64,000 bases of DNA from Paraburkholderia kururiensis (lineage in GTDB: Bacteria; Pseudomonadota; Gammaproteobacteria; Burkholderiales; Burkholderiaceae): the NCBI RefSeq assembly GCF_034424375.1, contig NZ_CP139965.1, positions 6,200,001 to 6,264,000 on the forward strand. Reading direction: 5' to 3'. Shown here in pieces: positions 1 to 8,863 of the stretch. Both the position numbers and the translations under genes were made by a program. Every line of letters starts with the position of its first letter. The first letter of the stretch is position 1. Under the pieces are notes generated by a model that saw only the letters and a list, made by a program, of their open reading frames with translations, did no database searches and was not told where the DNA came from.

Positions 1-135
1 CTTGCGCACGGCGGCACCTGCGAAGGGCCGCCCGGCCTCAGGCCGCAGTATCACGCGCATTACTACGGCACCTATTTTCGCGACCCGGACGGCAACAAGC
101 TCTGCGTGTGCTGTCACGAAGACGGGCGGCCTTGA
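1..135 (+). CDS. VOC family protein, C-terminal part (5' end outside window)
   Basis: Reading frame 1 is open from the left edge to a TGA at 133-135 and encodes the last 44 residues of a glyoxalase/bleomycin-resistance (VOC) fold protein. The tail has the usual VOC ending: HAHYYGTYFRDPDGNKLCV, a final beta strand with the DPDGN turn before the last strand. Such proteins are small metal-dependent lyases, dioxygenases or binding proteins. The substrate cannot be told from this fragment. The Cys-rich end (CVCCHEDGRP) follows the fold. Confidence 0.8.
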   Translation, partial: LAHGGTCEGPPGLRPQYHAHYYGTYFRDPDGNKLCVCCHEDGRP

Positions 136-189
136 GCGGAACGCCCCGAAGCGAAGCGACCCCGAGCGCCGCCCGGCGCGCTCACCCGA

Positions 190-615
190 TCACTGCTCGC
201 ACTGCACGTCCTGCTTGCGCACCACGATGATCGCGGGATACGTGCCGTGCTCCAGTTCCACGCGCGCCACGACGGACATCGTCGTGCTGTCGATGTCGTC
301 GTAGACGCTCACGCGTTCGCGCCGCAGGTTCGTGACGCCGGTGCAGCCCGACGTGCGGCCTTCGTCGGAAACGCGGCATTGCAGCGGGTTGTCCGCGAGG
401 TAGCGGTATTTGTCGCGGTCCGGCGTGGCGAGGTACTCGCGCATGCTGGCCGCCGCCCCGCCGATACCGCTCACCACGCCGATGGCGCAAGGCGGCTGCG
501 ATGCGGCGCTGCTGGCGGAGGTCTGGGCTTGCGCGGGCGCGCCGGCGGCAAAGGCCATCGCGATGACCGCCGCGCAGACGACGGCCCTGGAAGAAGATGC
601 AGCAAAAGCGTTCAT
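190..615 (-). CDS. Small secreted protein of unknown function
   Basis: The 141-residue product starts at ATG 615. It opens with a clear Sec signal peptide: MNAFAASSSR, then a hydrophobic stretch rich in Ala and Val, then a likely cleavage after APAQAQ near residue 31. The mature part is about 110 residues with four cysteines (PPCAIG, LQCRVS, TSGCTG, DVQCEQ) that could form two disulfides. It predicts an exported beta-rich domain ending in RVELEHGTYPAIIVVRKQDVQ. I do not recognise a named family. The frame stays open upstream of 615, but the signal peptide fixes the start. Confidence 0.72.
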   Translation of the reverse strand: MNAFAASSSRAVVCAAVIAMAFAAGAPAQAQTSASSAASQPPCAIGVVSGIGGAAASMREYLATPDRDKYRYLADNPLQCRVSDEGRTSGCTGVTNLRRERVSVYDDIDSTTMSVVARVELEHGTYPAIIVVRKQDVQCEQ

Positions 616-737
616 GGTGCGATAGCGATGGCGGTGGCCGGGATCGAAGTGCTGGATTGTAATGGCATCGTCGCGCCCGGGAACGCGAGCCCGGCAACGC
701 ACGCGGCAAGCACTGCATCGCGACTTTGCCCGCGCCG

Positions 738-1784
738 TCAAACCACCGTCACGTACTGCGGCGCCGGCGGCGCCACACGCTGCGGCGGCGCCCCGAACGC
801 GTCGCGCATGCGGCGCACTTCGTCGATCGGGCTCAGGCCGAAAAGGCGCTTGAATTCGCGGCTGAACTGCGACGCGCTCTCATAGCCCACGCGCGCCGCG
901 GCAGCGCTCACGTTGAGCCCGTCCTGGGCCATCAGCAAACGCGCGTGATGCAGCCGCGTGGTCTTCACGTACTGCATCGGCGAAGTCGACGTGACCTGCT
1001 TGAACTGCGCGTGAAACACCGCAAGGCTCATGCCGGCTTCGCGCGCGAGCGTCTCCACGTCGAGGTCGCCGCGATAGTCCGTGTGAATGCGCCGCAGCGC
1101 CTTCGCGATGCGCCCGAAGTGATGCTGATGCGTGAGCGCCGCGCGAATCGCGTCGCCCTGCTCGCCCGTGAGTACGCGGTAGCAGATCTCGCGCACGATG
1201 GACGGCCCGAGAATGCGCCCGTCGAACGGCGACACGAGCGACTCCAGCAGCCGCAGCACGGCGTCGCTGAGCGGCCGGTCGAGCGGCGTGGCGTAGACGC
1301 CGCGCGGCTCGCTGTGCACGGCGCCGCGCGTGTCGTTGAGCGCCATCAGCAGTTCGGCCACGAGCGTCAGGTCCACGCGAATCGAAATGGCGAGCAAGGG
1401 CTCGGCAGCGCTCGCCTCGGTCTCGCATTCGAAGGGCAGCGGCACGGAAAGCACGAGGTACTGCTGCGCGTCGTACACGAACGACTGTTCGGCGAGAAAG
1501 CCGCGCTTGCGGCCCTGGCACACGATCACGATGCACGGCTCGTACATCACGGGCTGACGCGGATGCGGGCGATTCGCGCGCATGAACTTCACGCCTTCGA
1601 GCGGGGACTGCGTCATGCCTTCGGCGGGCGCGAGCGTGGCAAGCAGTTCGACCATGCGTCGCTGTGCCGGGCTCGCGCCCGCGGCAACCGCCGCCACGGC
1701 GGTGCCCGGCGTGAGGGTGTCGAGCGTGGTGCCAAGCGGCGTGTCGAGCTGTGCGTCAAGCGGATATGAGGGAACGGTAGTCAT
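738..1784 (-). CDS. AraC family transcriptional regulator with AraC_N ligand domain
   Basis: The 348-residue protein has an N-terminal AraC_N (cupin-like) sensor, about residues 35-190, including the MYEPCIVIVCQGRKR strand typical of YqhC-type regulators. A C-terminal pair of helix-turn-helix motifs follows, about 225-325 (GDLDVETLAREAGMSLAVFH and NVSAAAARVGYESASQFSREF). It is divergent from the zinc alcohol dehydrogenase at 1958, with 173 bp between starts. This mirrors the E. coli yqhC/yqhD arrangement, where the regulator responds to aldehydes and activates a reductase. That role here is inferred from layout and domain type. Confidence 0.88.
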   Translation of the reverse strand: MTTVPSYPLDAQLDTPLGTTLDTLTPGTAVAAVAAGASPAQRRMVELLATLAPAEGMTQSPLEGVKFMRANRPHPRQPVMYEPCIVIVCQGRKRGFLAEQSFVYDAQQYLVLSVPLPFECETEASAAEPLLAISIRVDLTLVAELLMALNDTRGAVHSEPRGVYATPLDRPLSDAVLRLLESLVSPFDGRILGPSIVREICYRVLTGEQGDAIRAALTHQHHFGRIAKALRRIHTDYRGDLDVETLAREAGMSLAVFHAQFKQVTSTSPMQYVKTTRLHHARLLMAQDGLNVSAAAARVGYESASQFSREFKRLFGLSPIDEVRRMRDAFGAPPQRVAPPAPQYVTVV

Positions 1785-1957
1785 GACGGATGTATGACGG
1801 TTCGAGAGAATCAGGCTCGAAATCTAGCACCAAACCAGGCGTCACGCTTGCCGCCAGGAGAATCAGGCAAGTGTTCCGTAGCTTCAGGTATTCCCTGGGT
1901 GGGGCCCGATGCCTAGCATGTGAACCCTGACGTCATACCTTTTTTGCAGGAGCGAAC

Positions 1958-3010
1958 ATGCCAACCACCTACGCATACGCAGCACGCAGCGCCGACACGC
2001 CTCTCGCACCGTTCGAATTCCAGCGCCGCGCGCTGCGCGAACTCGACGTGCAGATCGAAGTGATGTACTGCGGCGTGTGCCATTCGGACCTGCACCAGGC
2101 GCGCAACGAATGGAAGAACTCGATCTACCCGGTGGTGCCGGGCCACGAAATCGTGGGCCGCGTCACCCACGTTGGGTCCGGCGTCACGCGTTTCAAGGCC
2201 GGCGACCTCGTGGGCGTGGGCTGTCTCGTCGATTCGTGCCGCACCTGTCCGAGCTGCGCGGAAGGGCTCGAACAGTATTGCGAGAACGGCTTCGTGGGCA
2301 CCTATAACGGCGTGGACCGCGTGAGCGGCGACATCACATACGGCGGCTACTCGACGAACCTCGTGGTGGACGAAGCCTTCGTGCTGCGCGTGCCCGAGAA
2401 CCTCGACCCCGCTGCCACGGCGCCGCTGCTGTGCGCAGGCATCACCACCTATTCGCCGCTGCGCCAGTGGGGTGCGGGGCCCGGCAAGAAGGTGGGCATC
2501 GTGGGGCTGGGGGGGCTGGGCCATATGGGCGTGAAGCTCGCGCGTGCGATGGGCGCGCACGTCGTGCTGTTCACCACGTCGGCCTCGAAGGTGGAAGACG
2601 CGAAGCGCCTCGGCGCACATGAAGTGGTGATCTCGAAGAGCCCTGAAGAAATGCAGGCTCACGCGAACAGCTTCGACCTCATCGTCAACACCGTGGCCGC
2701 GCAGCACGACCTCAATCCGTTCATCGCGCTGCTCAAGCGCGACGGCACGATGACGCTGGTGGGCGCGCCCGAGCACGATCACCCGTCGCCGCAAGTCTTC
2801 GGGCTCATCATGAAACGCCGCCGTCTGGCGGGTTCGCTGATCGGCGGCATCGCCGAAACGCAGGAAATGCTCGATTTCTGCGGCCAGCACGGCATCACGT
2901 CGGATATCGAACTGATTCCGATGCAGAAAATCAACGACGCCTATGAGCGGATGTTGAAGAGCGACGTGAAGTACCGCTTCGTGGTCGACATCGACTCGCT
3001 GCGGCAGTAA
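1958..3010 (+). CDS. Zinc-dependent NAD(P) alcohol dehydrogenase / aldehyde reductase, YahK/CAD type
   Basis: The 350-residue product belongs to the cinnamyl-alcohol-dehydrogenase branch of medium-chain dehydrogenases. Seen: catalytic zinc site GVCHSDLH (Cys41) and PGHE (His63-Glu64), the four structural-zinc cysteines at 94, 97, 100 and 108, and the Rossmann motif GLGGLGHMG near residue 185. Relatives reduce aldehydes with NADPH, often in detoxification. The start has AGGAG at 1948-1952, five bases upstream. The gene faces a divergent AraC regulator that probably controls it. The usual YahK length is about 350 residues, so the protein is complete. Confidence 0.93.
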   Translation: MPTTYAYAARSADTPLAPFEFQRRALRELDVQIEVMYCGVCHSDLHQARNEWKNSIYPVVPGHEIVGRVTHVGSGVTRFKAGDLVGVGCLVDSCRTCPSCAEGLEQYCENGFVGTYNGVDRVSGDITYGGYSTNLVVDEAFVLRVPENLDPAATAPLLCAGITTYSPLRQWGAGPGKKVGIVGLGGLGHMGVKLARAMGAHVVLFTTSASKVEDAKRLGAHEVVISKSPEEMQAHANSFDLIVNTVAAQHDLNPFIALLKRDGTMTLVGAPEHDHPSPQVFGLIMKRRRLAGSLIGGIAETQEMLDFCGQHGITSDIELIPMQKINDAYERMLKSDVKYRFVVDIDSLRQ

Positions 3011-3347
3011 CGCGGTCAGGACCTTCGGGACTTTTTAGGACCATCGGGCCCTTCGCTGCGCCGAAGGGCATCACGCTACCTTCCTGACCTGCCGGGCCGC
3101 GCCCTCCGAAGCGCGTCCCCTGCCTCGCAGCGCAGCCGGTGCCGCTCACCGCGTGCCGCCCTCGGGCGGACCGAACGGGCGTCCGGCTGCGAGTCTCCCT
3201 CGCCCGCCCCACGCGTGCCGCGCATGTGCCCGAACACATGCGCGGCACACCGAAGCCCGTTCATTCGCGGCGGTTCGCGCTGTCTTTGCTGTTCTTGCTT
3301 GCTCCCGGCCTCGTCCGGATGACTCTCTTTCGCACAGGAGATTGCCC
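3011..3347. other. Intergenic region with a long hairpin
   Basis: This 337-bp gap lies between the dehydrogenase and the LysR gene, both on the plus strand. I see no convincing gene. Its main feature is the hairpin at 3215-3248. The first part (3011-3060) has a short run of five T at 3032-3036 without a clear stem. Confidence 0.6.
3215..3248. terminator. Perfect 14-bp stem with 6-nt loop; possible terminator
   Basis: Arms GTGCCGCGCATGTG (3215-3228) and CACATGCGCGGCAC (3235-3248) are exact reverse complements around the loop CCCGAA. No T tract follows on either strand, so an intrinsic terminator is only possible. It lies 205 bp after the dehydrogenase stop and 100 bp before the LysR start, so it could also act in the LysR leader or be a REP-like element. 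Confidence 0.5.
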
Positions 3348-4316
3348 GTGTTCGACCGAATTCAGGCGATGCGCACCTTCATTCGCATCGTCGATACCAA
3401 CAGCTTCACCAAGGCCGCCGAATCGCTCGAGATTCCCCGCGCGAGCGCGACCACGATCGTGCAGAACCTCGAAGCGCTGCTCGGCACGCAACTGCTCGTG
3501 CGCACCACGCGGCGCCTGAGCCTCACCGCCGAAGGCGCGGCCTACTACGAGCGCTGCGCGCAGATTCTCGCCGACATCGACGAAATGGAGGCGAGCCTGC
3601 GCAACAGTACCGACGCGCTGAGCGGCCGCCTGCGCGTCGAGATGCCGGGCGTGGTGGCCAATGCGATCGTGCTGCCCGCGCTCGCGGACTTCCACGCGCG
3701 GTATCCGAATCTCGACGTGGCCGTGGGCGTGACGTTGCGCAACGTGGATCTCGTGGGCGAGGCCGTGGACTGCAGCATCCAGTTCGGCGAGTTGCCGGAC
3801 TCGGGGCTCGCCGCGCGCCGCCTCGGCGCGCTGGAACACGTGACGTGCGCGAGTCCGACCTACCTCGAGCGGTACGGCATGCCGGCAAGCCTCGACGACC
3901 TCGCGCAGCACGTGGCCGTGAACTGCCTCGCACCTGTTGCCTCGCGCCCGGATGCGCTCGACTTCGAAGTGGACGGCGCCGCCGCCACCGTGAAGATGAA
4001 CGGCTTCGTGCGCGTGGGCGACGAGCAGGCGTACCTCACGTGCGGGCTGCAAGGCTACGGGCTGATCCAGCCCGCGCGGCTCACGGCGCAGCCTTATCTC
4101 GATACGGGACAGCTAGTGGAAGTGCTGCCGCAATGGAAGCCGCTGCCCATGCCGGTTTCAGCGGTGTTCGTGAAGAGCCGGCGCGTGTCGCCGCGCGTGC
4201 GCGCCTTCGTGGACTGGCTCGCCGATCTGTTCGAGGGTCATAGCCTGATGCACAGCCCGATGGACAGCGACCTCTCGCACGTTCATCAACTGCTGCGGGG
4301 ATTGCAGCCGGCTTGA
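3348..4316 (+). CDS. LysR family transcriptional regulator
   Basis: The 322-residue product has an N-terminal winged HTH (FDRIQAMRTFIRIVDTNSFTKAAESLEIPRASATTIVQNLE region, residues 2-60) and a C-terminal LysR substrate-binding domain from about 88. The start is taken as GTG 3348, which has AGGAG at 3336-3340. An in-frame ATG at 3369 would cut into the first helix. The frame is open upstream to 3153 but that part is low-complexity and lacks a ribosome site. The target is unknown; neighbours give no divergent partner. Its last 31 bases overlap a small convergent gene. Confidence 0.9.
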   Translation: MFDRIQAMRTFIRIVDTNSFTKAAESLEIPRASATTIVQNLEALLGTQLLVRTTRRLSLTAEGAAYYERCAQILADIDEMEASLRNSTDALSGRLRVEMPGVVANAIVLPALADFHARYPNLDVAVGVTLRNVDLVGEAVDCSIQFGELPDSGLAARRLGALEHVTCASPTYLERYGMPASLDDLAQHVAVNCLAPVASRPDALDFEVDGAAATVKMNGFVRVGDEQAYLTCGLQGYGLIQPARLTAQPYLDTGQLVEVLPQWKPLPMPVSAVFVKSRRVSPRVRAFVDWLADLFEGHSLMHSPMDSDLSHVHQLLRGLQPA

Positions 4317-4615
4317 TTATCGGGCGCCGGGGCATTCGCATCGACGATAGCGCGGCGCGTGCGCTCGGCGCGGGCCCGCGCCTCGCCCGCCACGCGCGCG
4401 AGCGCCTTTGCGCTCATGCGCGCTGCGACGTGGCGCACGTAATCGTGGTGACGCGCTTCGAGCGGCGCCTGAAGGCGCTCGGCCAGCAGATAGCGGATCA
4501 ACGCAATGCGCCGATGGCCGAGCGCGATGCTCTGATCGAGCAGCGCGAGCGCGGCGTGAGGGTCGCCGGCTTCGCAGGCGAGCCTCACGAGACGCGATGT
4601 TTCCGTGCGAGGCAT
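4286..4615 (-). CDS. Small hypothetical protein following the sarcosine operon
   Basis: The predicted 109-residue protein is largely helical and Arg/Ala-rich (LVRLACEAGDPHAALALLDQSIALGHRR, then AERLQAPLEARHHDYVRHVAARM). It lies 24 bp downstream of folB on the same strand and could be the last gene of the sox operon. Its 3' end overlaps the convergent LysR gene by 31 bp. The repeated helix-turn-helix feel near the N-terminus resembles a single TPR-like hairpin, but I do not recognise a family. Codon use is like its neighbours. Confidence 0.6.
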   Translation of the reverse strand: MPRTETSRLVRLACEAGDPHAALALLDQSIALGHRRIALIRYLLAERLQAPLEARHHDYVRHVAARMSAKALARVAGEARARAERTRRAIVDANAPAPDNQAGCNPRSS

Positions 4616-4639
4616 GACGGGGGTCCGCTCGCGTGGGGA

Positions 4640-5224
4640 TCAGATGAGGGCCGTCACGGGTTCGACGCGCGAGGCGTGCTCGGGATGGCAGACATGGCCG
4701 CTCATGTCCGCCATCTCGCGCGGCGGCACCTGTCCCGGCACCTGTCCCGTTTGCACCGCAGTACGCGCACATCGCGCCTCATAATCGGCGCGCGTCCAGT
4801 CCAGTTCCACGCCGATGCGCCGCGTGCCCTCGCGAATTTTCGGCTTATGCAGCGCGAGCGTGAGCGCAGCGAGCGCAGGCCACTCGCGAAACGACAACTC
4901 CGCGAGGTCCAGCGCGAGCGTTTCGAGCAAACGCGTATGCGGCCGCGTGTCGAGGAACTGCACGACGCGCGCGCAGTAACGCTCGTAGTCGATCATCGCG
5001 CCGGCGTCGCCCTCGTTCGCATCCTCGCCGGGTTCGCCTGCGTAGACGAGGCTCGCGTCGAGCACCACAGGCTGCGGCTTGCCATGCTCGTGCGCGTGAA
5101 TGCCGACGTGGGCGGAAACCACGAGTTCGTCGATGAACACGCGCCAGCCGCGGCCGGTTTCGCCGAACGCGGCGTCCGCCGTCCCGCGCGTAGCCTGCAC
5201 CGCGCGCACCGATTCGCGCCTCAC
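4640..5224 (-). CDS. folB: Dihydroneopterin aldolase family protein (FolB-like) in the sarcosine oxidase operon
   Basis: The 194-residue product carries a FolB domain: FIDELVVSAHVGIHAHE, KPQPVVLDASL, HTRLLETLALDLAEL and LHKPKIREGTRRIGVELD, which keep the family's Glu and Lys positions. FolB cleaves dihydroneopterin in folate synthesis. The protein is longer than usual FolB (about 120 residues), with an extra N-terminal segment of about 25 and a C-terminal tail containing a GQVPGQVP repeat. The start is taken as GTG 5224, whose GTGA overlaps the soxG stop and implies translational coupling. Its place after soxG suggests a tetrahydrofolate-linked job, since sarcosine oxidase makes methylene-THF. 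Confidence 0.82.
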   Translation of the reverse strand: MRRESVRAVQATRGTADAAFGETGRGWRVFIDELVVSAHVGIHAHEHGKPQPVVLDASLVYAGEPGEDANEGDAGAMIDYERYCARVVQFLDTRPHTRLLETLALDLAELSFREWPALAALTLALHKPKIREGTRRIGVELDWTRADYEARCARTAVQTGQVPGQVPPREMADMSGHVCHPEHASRVEPVTALI

Positions 5225-5874
5225 AGCAGCAGCGGCGCCGCGGCGTCGAGCATGATGCGGCAGAAGTAATCGGCGAAGCTGCGCCGCACGATCACCTCGA
5301 ACGTATCGGCCGCGGTGGGCACGAGCACGATGGACGCTTTGAAGTAGTGGCTCTGCGCGCACTGCCCCGGCGCGAAGAGGCGCGGATGCAGATCGAGCGG
5401 ACAGCCGCGCGCGATCACGTCGCGCACTTTGTCGCCCGCCACTTCGATCACGGTGTAGCCGCTGCCCACGTCCACGGCCGACGCGAACTGGCCCTGAAGC
5501 GCCGCGGCCAGCCGCTTTTCCAGCACCGCGGCCTGCGGCTCGCGCGATCGCACGAGCCATTCGTCGGGACCGAGCCACAGCACTTCGGCGCCCTCGCCTT
5601 GTGCCACCGTGTTCGGCTTCGTGGGCAAACGGCAGCCCGTCACGCTTTGCACGGCGCTCGCAAACGCGGCATCGTCGGCGTCGCCGCGCAGATTCACGAG
5701 ATCGAGAAACGGCCGCTCCGTGAAGCGGAATTTTTTCTGCGCGTTGCCGTGCTGCGCACGCAGCACATCGGCGGCGCCCACGAGCGGCGACTCCTGCCAC
5801 GGCCCGCGTGCAGTACCGCCGCTCGCACCGCTGGTATCTTTCGCCGTCGTGTTGCTTCGTGCCTCATTCCACAT
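5221..5874 (-). CDS. soxG: Sarcosine oxidase gamma subunit
   Basis: The 217-residue protein matches the gamma subunit of heterotetrameric sarcosine oxidase. Motifs include ESPLVG near residue 30, GPDEWLV near 105, and the VDVGSGYTVIEVAGDKVRDVI stretch with RGCPLDLHPR at about 155-170. Gamma pairs with the folate-binding half of alpha in the cytosolic complex. ATG 5872-5874 lies inside the end of soxA (stop at 5864-5866), and the gene's own stop overlaps folB, so the whole set is tightly coupled. The N-terminal 25 residues (NEARSNTTAKDTSGASGG) are low complexity. Confidence 0.93.
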   Translation of the reverse strand: MWNEARSNTTAKDTSGASGGTARGPWQESPLVGAADVLRAQHGNAQKKFRFTERPFLDLVNLRGDADDAAFASAVQSVTGCRLPTKPNTVAQGEGAEVLWLGPDEWLVRSREPQAAVLEKRLAAALQGQFASAVDVGSGYTVIEVAGDKVRDVIARGCPLDLHPRLFAPGQCAQSHYFKASIVLVPTAADTFEVIVRRSFADYFCRIMLDAAAPLLL

Positions 5875-8863
5875 TTTGACGAGCTCCTTCGGTGTCGTAG
5901 AAAACCGGGCTCGCAATCTTTGCCCCGATCTGCCGGCCGTCCGCCAGCGCAATGTTGACCTTCTCGCCCATGCGCGACAGGCCGCCCTTCACCACTGCCA
6001 GCGCAATGGAGCGCGTCAGGATCGGGCTGTAGTAGCTCGACGTGACGTGGCCCAGCATGGGCGCCGTATCGCCCTGCACCGGCCCCGCCGTGATCTGGCT
6101 GCCTTCGGGAATCACGAACTGCGCGTCGTCGGCAAGCAGGCCGACGAACTGCTTGCGGCCTTCCTTCGCCGTGTCCGAACGCGTGAGCGAACGCTTGCCG
6201 AGGAAGTCCTTCGACTTGGCGACGAGCCCGCCCATGCCCAGGTCGTACGGCGTGACGGAGCCGTCCGTGTCCTGGCCCACGATGATGTAGCCCTTCTCCG
6301 CGCGCAGCACGTGCATGGTTTCCGTGCCGTACGGCGTGATGTCGAACTCGGCGCCCGCGGCCATCAGCGCTTCCCACACCGAGCGGCCCAGGTTCGCGGG
6401 CACGTTGACCTCGTACGCCAGTTCGCCCGAGAAGCTGATGCGCATGACGCGCGCCGCCACGCCCGCCACCGTGCCTTCGCGATACGTCATGAACGGGAAC
6501 GCCGCGTTCGCGAAGTCGATGTCGCTGCATACCTTCTGCAAGACCTGGCGGCTCTTCGGCCCCACCACGGCGAAGGTCGCCCAATGGTCCGTGACGGAAG
6601 CGAGCCGCACCTTCATGTCGGGCCACTCGGTCTGCAGCCAGCGTTCGAGCCACGTGAGCACGCGCGCCGCGCCGCCTGTCGTGGTGGTCATGACGTAGTG
6701 CTGGTCGGCAAGCCGCACGGTCACGCCGTCGTCGAACACCATGCCGTTCTCGTCGAGCATCAGGCCATAGCGGCACTTGCCCACTTCGAGCTTGCTCCAC
6801 GGGTTCGTGTAGACCCAGTTGAGCAGCTTCGCGGCATCGGGCCCCTGAATGTCGATCTTGCCGAGCGTCGAGGCATCCAGAATGCCCACGCTCTGGCGCA
6901 CCGCAAGGCTCTCGCGCGCCACGGCCGCATGCAGGTCTTCGCCGGGCTTCGGGTAGTACCACGGGCGCTTCCAGTTGCCCACGTCCTCGAAGGCGGCGCC
7001 GTGCTCCACGTGCCACTCGTGGATGCAGGTCTTGCGGATGGGGTCCAGCAGATCGCCCAGCTCGCGGCCCGCCACGAGACCGAACGTGACCGGCGTGTAG
7101 TTGGGCCGGAACGTGGTGGTGCCCGTTTCGGGAATCGACTTGCCGAGCGCGCCGGCCAGGATCGCCATGCCGTTGATGTTGCCGAGCTTGCCCTGGTCCG
7201 TGCCGAAGCCCATCGACGTGTAGCGCTTCACGTGCTCCACGGACTCGAAGCCTTCGCGCGCGGCGAGCAGGATGTCGGCCGCCGTGACGTCGTTCTGGAA
7301 ATCGACGAACTGCTTGGGACCGCGCGAGGCCTGCTCGCGGCTACCCACGAGCCAGAGCGGTTCGAGCGGCTGGCTTGCCACGTCGGTGGCAACGGGCGCC
7401 TGCGGACGCTGAGCCTCGAAGCCTGCGGCCTTCGCGGCTTCTACGCCGGCATCCACGGCAAGACGCAGCGCGCTCGCAAGACGAAACTCGCCCGCTGCGG
7501 CGCCCACGCTGCATTCCGGCTGCACGGCCTTGCCCGGCACGAAGCACGCCTTCTCGTCGCTCCAGTGCGCCTTGCCGCCCGACTGCGCGAAGAGGTGCAG
7601 CACGGGGCTGAAGCCGCCCGACATCGCCACGAGGTCGCACGGCATGTCGGTCGGCTGGCCGCTCACGTGACCATTGACGTACGACACCACCTGCACCGAA
7701 CTCACCTTGAACTTGCCATGCGCCGCCGTGACCACCGCCTGGTTCAGCACCTTCACGCCCTGACGGCGCGCCGCCGCCGGCAACGCGCCGTTGCCTTGCG
7801 CGCGCGAATCCACCACCGTCACCTTCGCGCCGCACGCCTTGAGGTCGAGCGCGCACTGGTAGCCGTCGTCGTTGTTCGTGAACACCACGGCCTCGCGGCC
7901 CGGCAGCACGCCATAACGATGGATGTAGCTCGACACCGCCGACGCCATCATCACGCCCGGCAGATCGTTGTTGCCGAACACGATGGGCCGCTCATGCGCG
8001 CCCGTGGCGAGAATCACGCGCTTCGCGCGGATCTTCCAGAGCAGCTCGCGCGTGCCCTTGCGCATCGACACGGGCAGATGGTCGGTCAGGCGCTGCGCCA
8101 CCGTCACGAGGTTGTGGTCCTGATAGCCGAACGCGGTGCTGCGCGTGAGGATTTTCACGTCGGGCATCTGCGCGAGTTCGGCTTCCACTTTCTCGACCCA
8201 CTGCATGGCGGGCCGTCCGTCGATTTCCACGCGGCCCGCCAGCAGGCTGCCGCCCAGTTCGCGCTGGTCGTCCACGAGGATCACGCGCGCGCCGGCCTTC
8301 GCGGCCGCGTAGGCTGCTGCAAGACCCGTGGGGCCGCCGCCCACCACGAGCACGTCGCAGTGCGCGAAGCACTTGTCGTAGCGGTCGGCGTCGCGCGTGT
8401 CGGGCGCCCTGCCCAGACCCGCGGCCTCGCGAATCTTCTCCTCGTACTTCGGCCACCATTTGCGCGGCCACATGAAGGTCTTGTAGTAGAAGCCCGCGGG
8501 CAGAAAGCGCGAGAACTTCTGGTTCACGGCGAGGCGGTCGTGCTCGAGGCTCGGCTCCGCGTTCACGCTCGTGGCGACCAGCCCCTGGTACAACTCCACT
8601 TCCGTGGCGCGCGCATTGGGCACGGTGTAGGCGCCGCGCTCCAGTTGCACGACGGCATTCGGTTCCTCGACGCCCGCCGTGACGATGCCGCGCGGCCGGT
8701 GGTACTTGAAGCTGCGCGCGACGAAATGCACGCCGTTGGCCAGCAACGCCGAAGCGAGCGTGTCGCCCTGATAGCCCTGATACGTGCGGCCGTTGAAGGT
8801 GAAGGTGAGCGGAATGGCGCGATTGATGCGCCCGCCCGTGCCGAGGCGATCTTTCTGGCTCAT
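5864..8863 (-). CDS. soxA: Sarcosine oxidase alpha subunit
   Basis: This 999-residue subunit has the usual length. It carries an N-terminal ferredoxin-like fold (about 10-110, TFTFNGRTYQGYQGDTLASALLANG region), an NAD-binding Rossmann domain with GGGPTG at 175-180, and a C-terminal glycine-cleavage-T-like domain (about 600-990) that binds tetrahydrofolate. The complex oxidises sarcosine to glycine and passes the formaldehyde unit to THF. ATG 8863 overlaps the soxD stop (ATGA), so the start is well supported. The last 10 bases overlap soxG. This is the largest reading frame of the operon. Confidence 0.97.
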   Translation of the reverse strand: MSQKDRLGTGGRINRAIPLTFTFNGRTYQGYQGDTLASALLANGVHFVARSFKYHRPRGIVTAGVEEPNAVVQLERGAYTVPNARATEVELYQGLVATSVNAEPSLEHDRLAVNQKFSRFLPAGFYYKTFMWPRKWWPKYEEKIREAAGLGRAPDTRDADRYDKCFAHCDVLVVGGGPTGLAAAYAAAKAGARVILVDDQRELGGSLLAGRVEIDGRPAMQWVEKVEAELAQMPDVKILTRSTAFGYQDHNLVTVAQRLTDHLPVSMRKGTRELLWKIRAKRVILATGAHERPIVFGNNDLPGVMMASAVSSYIHRYGVLPGREAVVFTNNDDGYQCALDLKACGAKVTVVDSRAQGNGALPAAARRQGVKVLNQAVVTAAHGKFKVSSVQVVSYVNGHVSGQPTDMPCDLVAMSGGFSPVLHLFAQSGGKAHWSDEKACFVPGKAVQPECSVGAAAGEFRLASALRLAVDAGVEAAKAAGFEAQRPQAPVATDVASQPLEPLWLVGSREQASRGPKQFVDFQNDVTAADILLAAREGFESVEHVKRYTSMGFGTDQGKLGNINGMAILAGALGKSIPETGTTTFRPNYTPVTFGLVAGRELGDLLDPIRKTCIHEWHVEHGAAFEDVGNWKRPWYYPKPGEDLHAAVARESLAVRQSVGILDASTLGKIDIQGPDAAKLLNWVYTNPWSKLEVGKCRYGLMLDENGMVFDDGVTVRLADQHYVMTTTTGGAARVLTWLERWLQTEWPDMKVRLASVTDHWATFAVVGPKSRQVLQKVCSDIDFANAAFPFMTYREGTVAGVAARVMRISFSGELAYEVNVPANLGRSVWEALMAAGAEFDITPYGTETMHVLRAEKGYIIVGQDTDGSVTPYDLGMGGLVAKSKDFLGKRSLTRSDTAKEGRKQFVGLLADDAQFVIPEGSQITAGPVQGDTAPMLGHVTSSYYSPILTRSIALAVVKGGLSRMGEKVNIALADGRQIGAKIASPVFYDTEGARQNVE

